A DNA stretch of 51,125 bases, taken from IMG/VR virus record IMGVR_UViG_3300018416_000023, positions 1 to 51,125 of that record. One strand, given 5' to 3'. The notes beneath the pieces are model-generated. The model saw only the letters and a program-made list of their open reading frames with translations. It was not told the origin of the DNA and did no database searches. Each line of letters opens with the position of its first letter. The stretch's first letter is position 1. This document shows, piece after piece, positions 49,151 to 51,125 of the stretch. The stretch is from a virus. The position numbers were made by a program, and so were the translations under genes.

Positions 49151-49888
49151 TTATAATTCAGATTCTAGACCTAAACCTAGAACCCATCTATCTTCGATAT
49201 TGAATCGAGACATAATACTATTATACTCGATTTTATCGAATCCATCAATGGGGTTTTTGAAAAAAACTTCCACTTTTGGATACTCTTTATTTATGTATTC
49301 TAGGAGTGCGATGAATTGTGCTTTTTGCACTTTTCCAACTGCCTGAATACTTCCATAGTTCTCTCTATAGTTGTATTGTCCTTGGAATACATTATTGAGT
49401 TCGTCAAACTGTAGTGAGTCATAACCCACTAAACATATCTTCTCATATCCATGATGAACTGCATAACCTAAGGCATACATTCCTGATAAGAGATTCTTAA
49501 ATGTAGGATGAGGATATGTTATAATGTTTTCACTATACTGATTATTATATCCAGTAAAGTAAAACTTACCGTCTTGTTGTCCTGTTGTAAGTTCTGATTG
49601 TGCAACGAATGAATTACACTCTTCATCACGATACACTTCGATGGGTAAATGAACACCCATCATCATCATGTCCATTGCTTCGATTGGTAATTCATTCCAT
49701 TCACCAACAGACACTTTATTAGTTTTATAATATCCCGACTTTATAATTTCATGTTGAGGCCATACGTCACCACAAAAAACTATGTCGGGAGTGTGAGTAG
49801 TGTAAATCATATTGAATCCCCACCACTCAGGTAAAGATTCTAAATCAACATTCTGTCTTGATGGGCCGTTACCAACTAAGTAGAGCAT
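49151..49888 (-). CDS. GT42 / DUF115-like putative glycosyltransferase
   Basis: A 245-residue protein with the start pattern YLVGNGPSRQ (3-11, GNGPS at 6-10) and LSGMYALGYAVHHGYEKICL (134-152) followed by VGYDS (154-158). Campylobacter-type sialyltransferases (GT42) and the DUF115/MptE-like family share this order: GNGPS loop, then SGxxxxxxAxxxGYxxIxLxGxD. GT42 enzymes use CMP-sugars, and a CMP-Kdo-synthetase-like gene is in the same window. Catalytic residues of GT42 (a His near the C-terminus) are not clearly visible, so a 6-hydroxymethylpterin-type pyrophosphokinase fold cannot be excluded. It lies between gp59 and gp32, which are adjacent in T4, and overlaps gp59 by 13 bases. Confidence 0.6.
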   Translation of the reverse strand: MLYLVGNGPSRQNVDLESLPEWWGFNMIYTTHTPDIVFCGDVWPQHEIIKSGYYKTNKVSVGEWNELPIEAMDMMMMGVHLPIEVYRDEECNSFVAQSELTTGQQDGKFYFTGYNNQYSENIITYPHPTFKNLLSGMYALGYAVHHGYEKICLVGYDSLQFDELNNVFQGQYNYRENYGSIQAVGKVQKAQFIALLEYINKEYPKVEVFFKNPIDGFDKIEYNSIMSRFNIEDRWVLGLGLESEL

Positions 49889-50469
49889 AATTCTATAAGT
49901 TCCTTTTTATAAGTGTTGTGGTCATACGATATAAAAGATTTGTATTTGTTAATTTTCAACATCACATCAGGATACACAACTTTCTCTGATATAAGTCTAT
50001 CCCAATCTTTTGTAAAACCGATAATCTCATCCATGATACAAATAGTCTCTAACGATATCTTCTTCGCAAGAAACTCTTTAAGCAATATTGGATGTTGTCC
50101 GTTCTTTACTTCTAAAACTTTCTGAATGTTTCGTTTACGTAAGAGGTCACTTACCTCTGTATTAAACATGTATGATAACTTTTGATTTCTCTTCTTCCAT
50201 TCTATGTAGACTTTCTCACACTCATTGTCTAACAAATCACCTGCCCATTTATCTTTGAGTGATAGGTTTGCGATATAGAAATCTTGTAGTTCGTTTTTGT
50301 AAGTTCGATATAACTTACCAAAGTGATATTTGTCTTTTCGTTTGAGGAATGAGTTGATGTCACTCTTTACCTTGCCATTGTATTTTACAAAGTCATAATC
50401 CTTAGAATAGAAGTGTAACTTTATTCCAAGATAAAGAGTGTATGCATCATATCCCTCACGACTGGTCAT
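49876..50469 (-). CDS. gp59: Helicase loader gp59
   Basis: gp59 loads the gp41 helicase onto gp32-coated DNA. The start MTSREGYDAYTLYLGIKLHF and KYNGKVKSDINSFLKRKDKY (about 29-48), then HFGKLYRTY, is the conserved pattern of T4-like gp59. LKDKWAGDLLDNECEKVYIE and the long helical remainder fit its two-domain helical fold. At 197 residues it is near T4's 217. The stop of the 95-residue gene overlaps its start by one base. Order 33, unknown, 59, (GT), 32 resembles T4's 33-59-32 cluster. Confidence 0.9.
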   Translation of the reverse strand: MTSREGYDAYTLYLGIKLHFYSKDYDFVKYNGKVKSDINSFLKRKDKYHFGKLYRTYKNELQDFYIANLSLKDKWAGDLLDNECEKVYIEWKKRNQKLSYMFNTEVSDLLRKRNIQKVLEVKNGQHPILLKEFLAKKISLETICIMDEIIGFTKDWDRLISEKVVYPDVMLKINKYKSFISYDHNTYKKELIELCST

Positions 50470-50756
50470 TAAGTTACAATCTTAGAATCAGGTGTAATTA
50501 ACTCTCCAGTTGCTTCTTGGAATGCATTCTTTACATTCGTATTAGTAGGAACTACAAAAATGTATTCATTGAATAGAACTTCACTAGGACTCTCTTCACC
50601 TGTTACAGCAATTCCTCTTGCAAAACCCATTTCTCCATTCTCAGGATTCCTAATAATCATTCTAGGGTTAGTGATTGTAAGAGGTGAAAGTTCTTTTACT
50701 TTACCAACATACTCTCCACTTTGTGCCACAATTGTGACGATATCATTTACTTTCAT
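50469..50756 (-). CDS. Small conserved unknown protein between gp33 and gp59
   Basis: A 95-residue beta-rich protein: MKVNDIVTIVAQSGEYVGKV, KELSPLTITNPRMIIRNPEN, GEMGFARGIAVTGEESPSEV, LFNEYIFVVPTNTNVKNAFQ. The short strands and Gly turns in the first 60 residues suggest a small barrel such as an Sm-like or SH3-like fold (it starts with V-x-D-I-V and V-G-K-V). It is conserved in this position in marine T4-like phages as far as I recall, with no known function. An RNA-binding or transcription role is possible in a gp33-gp59 setting, but this is inference. No cysteine or membrane segment. Confidence 0.6.
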   Translation of the reverse strand: MKVNDIVTIVAQSGEYVGKVKELSPLTITNPRMIIRNPENGEMGFARGIAVTGEESPSEVLFNEYIFVVPTNTNVKNAFQEATGELITPDSKIVT

Positions 50757-50758
50757 AA

Positions 50759-50998
50759 TTAATCCTTATAAAAACTCGTGATTGTTCCTTGTGAGGTTTT
50801 ACCACGGTCAATTAAATTTAATTGTTGTGCTTCCGCCTGAAGTTTTTCTTTCAGGGGTTGCGATAACAATCTTTTTGCAGACTCAGGTTCTAAACCATTG
50901 TCTTCACAAACTCTTAAAATAGCACTCATAACATCGGAACCTTTTCCACGTGTTACAAGTTTCTCTACTGCATCGGTGAACTCTTGTTTACTTATCAT
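50759..50998 (-). CDS. gp33: Late transcription co-activator gp33
   Basis: gp33 bridges RNA polymerase and the sliding clamp for late transcription, alongside sigma gp55. The pattern FTDAVEKLVTRGKGSDVMSA, ILRVCEDNGLEPESAKRLLS, QPLKEKLQAEAQQLNLIDRG is that of the gp33-like protein of marine T4-like phages (79 residues; T4's is 112). The helical core with an acidic/hydrophobic C-terminal tail (GTITSFYKD) would serve for clamp contact, as F/Y residues near the C-terminus do in T4. The many TATAAATA boxes in the window are its expected targets. Its ATG overlaps the stop of the upstream gene (ATGA). Confidence 0.78.
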   Translation of the reverse strand: MISKQEFTDAVEKLVTRGKGSDVMSAILRVCEDNGLEPESAKRLLSQPLKEKLQAEAQQLNLIDRGKTSQGTITSFYKD

Positions 50999-51125
50999 AT
51001 TAAATTTATTGGAGCGTGTTGGACTTCCTCACCATCATCAAAGTTTTCAATCCAATCCATCATGACTCTATAGTATGCATAGTATGTTGGACTATGTCCA
51101 TTCATATCCATACCTTGTCCATCTT
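50995..51125 (-). CDS. C-terminal end of an unidentified gene (runs off the window)
   Basis: 43 codons including the stop are visible. The protein ends in DGQGMDMNGHSPTYYAYYRV, MMDWIENFDDGEEVQHAPIN, LI. No family is recognised. The frame is open to the window edge, and its TGA overlaps the gp33 ATG (ATGA), so it is a real coupled gene. The last residues are acidic and aromatic, with no membrane segment. Confidence 0.6.
   Translation of the reverse strand, partial: DGQGMDMNGHSPTYYAYYRVMMDWIENFDDGEEVQHAPINLI

Overview
The window is a structural-gene block, plus the edge of the replication/late-transcription block, of a large AT-rich T4-like tailed phage (myovirus morphology). Recognisable T4-type proteins are gp17 (partial), 16, 15, 14, 13, 8, 6, 25, 5, 27-like, 53, 48, 4, 26, a tape-measure protein, gp32, 59 and 33. 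The gene complement (DUF4815 giant structural protein, 2OG-Fe(II) oxygenases, phage bS21, gp32 without cysteines) fits marine T4-like phages of the pelagiphage/cyanophage kind. A CMP-Kdo-synthetase-like gene suggests a Gram-negative host. No tRNA, integrase, transposase, reverse transcriptase or CRISPR array was seen, and no stretch over 300 bases lacks a gene.

Layout. (1) 1-3615, minus strand: terminase and neck genes, read gp13-14-15-16-17. (2) 3654-8314, minus: an accessory cluster with a membrane coiled-coil protein, two 2OG-Fe(II) oxygenases flanking a DUF6065-like protein, an unknown gene, and a GT8-like glycosyltransferase with an unusual N-terminal half. (3) 8348-20507, minus: about 12 kb of fibre and adhesin-like genes. 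It includes four proteins made mostly of Pro/Tyr/Gln/Asn/Arg repeats, three paralogues sharing one C-terminal domain, and several short fibre-like proteins. (4) 20500-40124, minus: baseplate genes. (5) 40164-47596, plus: gp4, HAD phosphatase, KdsB-like enzyme, an unknown, further baseplate/tail genes, gp26 with a probable -1 frameshift extension, and the tape measure. (6) 47593-51125, minus: gp33, an unknown, gp59, a GT42/DUF115-like enzyme, gp32, a structured 186-base spacer, bS21 and a small unknown.

Regulation. T4-type late promoter boxes (TATAAATA or one-base variants) lie before many structural genes. At five genes the box ends exactly five bases before the ATG. By T4 geometry (box at -13 to -6) transcription would start on the A of the start codon, giving leaderless late mRNAs. 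Other boxes are followed by a short leader carrying a Shine-Dalgarno sequence. In the fibre region several boxes are fused to hairpins at the 3' end of the preceding gene. Boxes for the two divergent operons at 40.1 kb cross each other.

Most interesting proposal (inference): the prolyl-hydroxylase-like oxygenases and the glycosyltransferase lie directly beside proline-rich repeat proteins, so they may hydroxylate and glycosylate those virion fibres. Separately, the KdsB-like, HAD and GT42-like genes could form a CMP-sugar module for altering the host surface or the virion. The spacer before bS21 can fold into four successive hairpins with G-rich loops and looks like an undescribed RNA element.
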